This document shows positions 62,565-64,000 of a stretch of 64,000 bases of DNA, piece after piece. The position numbers and the translations under genes were made by a program. Position 1 is the first letter of the stretch. Every line of letters begins with the position of its first letter. Under the pieces are notes generated by a model. It ran no database searches. It was not told the DNA's origin and saw only the letters and a list, made by a program, of their open reading frames with translations. This stretch comes from Nocardia aurantia. GTDB lineage: Bacteria; Actinomycetota; Actinomycetes; Mycobacteriales; Mycobacteriaceae. The stretch is from positions 558,001-622,000 of the forward strand of contig NZ_WEGI01000001.1 in the NCBI RefSeq assembly GCF_009604425.1. The letters run 5' to 3'.

Positions 62565-62623
62565 CCCGGATGCAGGGCCGCGACCGTGGTTGAATGCACC
62601 CGACGACGAGAAAAGGCACGGTA

Positions 62624-63781
62624 ATGACCGACGAACAGACAGATCCGCGGACCGACCCGGAGTGGGTGTTCCTGATCGATCCGGCCTGGCAGCCCGCCGA
62701 GGAGGGTGACCGCCCCCCGGCCGAGGCCGTGGTCGGTGGCTGGTTCGTGGACGCCGCCGGGGAGGTCGGCCGGTTCCATGCCAATCCGGACTACGAGCCG
62801 TCCACCGAGACCTCGCCCACCGATCCGGTCGACGCGACCCTGCAACTGGTCACCCAGGGCAAGGCCGGATCCGACGAGCTGATGTCGACACTGCGGGAGG
62901 CCGTGGTCGGCGTCGCGGTCGACGAGGACGACAATCCGGTGGTCGACGCCTCGCCGGACGGAGTGCCCTGTGTGCTGGTCACCACGGCGCCCGCGCACCG
63001 CGATCGCATCGAAGTGCAGCGGTGGGCCGAGGTGCACGCGGTGGAACTCGCCGCCGCACTGCCCGACGAGGGCATCGACGTGCTGCTCAATCCCGGCGCC
63101 CCGGCCTCGATGCGGCTGATCGCCTCGGCCGTGAAGGAGGCGTTCGAGGGGATGCCGATACCGGAGCCGGAGCCGGATTTCGCTGCGCCGCCGGAGGATC
63201 CGATCGGCATGCTGTGCGAGTCGATCTCCTACGTCGGCGAATTGTCCGACGAGATGATGGGGCACGCCGCCGACGATCTGATCGACCGGGTGAGTTACCC
63301 GGCGACGGTCGAGGAGTTCTATCCGGCGCTGCGGGAGGTGGTGACGGCGGGCGCGGTGCCCGGCGAGGCACTGGCCCGGGTCGGTGACCACGACGAGCCG
63401 GAGGTACTGGATTTCCTGAGCCGGCTGACCACCGAGCTGGAACGGCGGCAGCCGTGGCCGACACCCGCGCTGGTCATGGTCGACGGCCGGGACTGGCCGT
63501 CGCCGGGGGCGAGCGTGCCCATCGCGCAACTCGACGTCCCGCGCGACGAACTGGAGACCGCGGTGCACGCGCGGTTCACCGCCACCGGTGACGTCCCGTT
63601 CATGGTGCTGCGGTTGCGTTCCGGGCAGGTGGTCGGGCTGGCCGGTGACGGCGGAGCGGAGCAGTCCCGTTTCACCTTGCTGCTGCCGGATCTGCCGGAC
63701 GGCATGGGATCCGCCGATGTCATCACCTACCTGGCCAGATATACCGGGCTGGAACCGGTGGCCCTCGGCGCCGGGCAGTAA
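62624..63781 (+). CDS. T7SS-associated protein (SseB-like)
   Basis: 385 residues. The N-terminal part (EWVFLIDPAW, AVVGGWFVDAAGEVGRFHAN, DYEPS, TDPVDATLQLVTQG) matches proteins annotated in Streptomyces and Nocardia as type VII secretion system-associated. Residues about 110-185 (VPCVLVTTAPAH, VLLNPGAPASMRLIASAV) resemble the SseB domain. It is soluble and acidic. The ATG at 62624 has AAGG upstream and begins MTDEQTDPRTDPEW; an ATG at 62594 would add 10 residues. It lies 59 bases after the giant gene and 39 bases before another gene with the same N-terminal domain, so a chaperone or accessory role for these substrates is likely but unproven. Confidence 0.75.
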   Translation: MTDEQTDPRTDPEWVFLIDPAWQPAEEGDRPPAEAVVGGWFVDAAGEVGRFHANPDYEPSTETSPTDPVDATLQLVTQGKAGSDELMSTLREAVVGVAVDEDDNPVVDASPDGVPCVLVTTAPAHRDRIEVQRWAEVHAVELAAALPDEGIDVLLNPGAPASMRLIASAVKEAFEGMPIPEPEPDFAAPPEDPIGMLCESISYVGELSDEMMGHAADDLIDRVSYPATVEEFYPALREVVTAGAVPGEALARVGDHDEPEVLDFLSRLTTELERRQPWPTPALVMVDGRDWPSPGASVPIAQLDVPRDELETAVHARFTATGDVPFMVLRLRSGQVVGLAGDGGAEQSRFTLLLPDLPDGMGSADVITYLARYTGLEPVALGAGQ

Positions 63782-63820
63782 CAGCACCCGGTAACGGGCA
63801 GCGTCGACCGTGGACCCGAG

Positions 63821-64000
63821 ATGATCGAGTTCCCCGACAGCCTGAAATGGGTCGGCTGGCTCGTCGGCATCGATCCGCCGGACGGCAACGAGGATCTGAT
63901 GTTCGACATCGGCCGTGCCTGGAACGAAGCCGCGAAACAGCTTCAGGCACAAGTCGATCCGATCGCCGCCGCGAAATCCGCCGCGACCTCGGCCTATCCG
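63821..64000 (+). CDS. Second CpnT-like/WXG100_2-type N-terminal domain protein (partial)
   Basis: The first 60 codons of a gene that runs off the window. LKWVGWLVGIDPPDGNEDLM, then DIGRAWNEAAKQ, aligns with the N-terminus of the giant protein (AKWPDGDEDKMFALADVWREAAK), sharing PDG-ED-MF and W-EAAK. It is therefore probably another T7SS-type effector or toxin. The ATG at 63821 is the first start in frame after the upstream stop. Nothing can be said about its C-terminal part. Confidence 0.75.
   Translation, partial: MIEFPDSLKWVGWLVGIDPPDGNEDLMFDIGRAWNEAAKQLQAQVDPIAAAKSAATSAYP

Noticed and set aside
21921-62564. The giant frame as an assembly artefact of repeated modules
   Set aside because: The repeats are mostly diverged enough to assemble uniquely, the frame is kept across all 40 kb and the catalytic motifs persist. 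Only the 196-bp direct repeats could hide a collapsed or extra calpain unit, so the exact unit number is less certain.

Overview
The window is high-GC, gene-dense actinobacterial DNA, most likely from Nocardia or a close relative. The support is a mycobacterial-style spc ribosomal-protein operon (type Z S14 with two CxxC pairs, then secY-adk-map), a BacA/Rv1819c-like ABC exporter, GTG starts, leaderless promoters, and T7SS-linked giant polymorphic proteins. The species is an inference.

Layout. 1-1593: end of a DrrAB-like ABC exporter (ATPase tail plus two permeases). 1699-5191: a two-gene operon (GT4 glycosyltransferase, glycogen-debranching-like hydrolase) behind a sigma70-like promoter overlapped by a near-perfect CIRCE (HrcA) operator. 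5248-9853: Uma2-family nuclease, a Tat/lipoprotein-type M13 metallopeptidase (minus strand), and a BacA-like ABC transporter ending in a 17-bp perfect hairpin. 10093-11537: rplN-rplX-rplE-rpsZ. 11586-15640: an accessory islet inside the spc operon holding a Fic protein (minus), an unrecognised 624-aa protein and a VapBC module. 15874-18552: rpsH-rplF-rplR-rpsE-rpmD-rplO, restarted from a promoter that resembles the one before rplN. 18657-21324: secY-adk-map. 21326-21535: a small zinc-ribbon-like protein on the minus strand.

The right two-thirds (21921-62564) is one uninterrupted reading frame of 13,547 codons. The product starts with a CpnT-like (WXG100_2-type) T7SS N-terminal domain, followed by low-complexity linkers and a SecA-derived ATPase. 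Then come three [TcdA/B-like glycosyltransferase - OTU protease - unknown - truncated DUF1023 hydrolase] units, four calpain-like (C2) protease units, and twelve C-terminal 'lonely Cys' repeats, each with one invariant His and one invariant Cys. By eye, essentially every cysteine after the N-terminal domain is in a predicted nucleophile position. The third glycosyltransferase has lost its DXD motif. Downstream are a T7SS-associated (SseB-like) protein and the start of a second gene with the same N-terminal domain type, so this is probably a T7SS effector locus.

The strongest candidates for a new system are: the giant multi-protease/multi-transferase protein, whose lonely-Cys repeats look like clan-CD (C80/caspase-type) His-Cys domains; the in-frame 8-codon leader ORF before it; the CIRCE-controlled carbohydrate operon; and the Fic protein whose C-terminal tail matches that of the neighbouring VapB antitoxin, the two tails forming a 66-bp inverted repeat near the edges of the islet.
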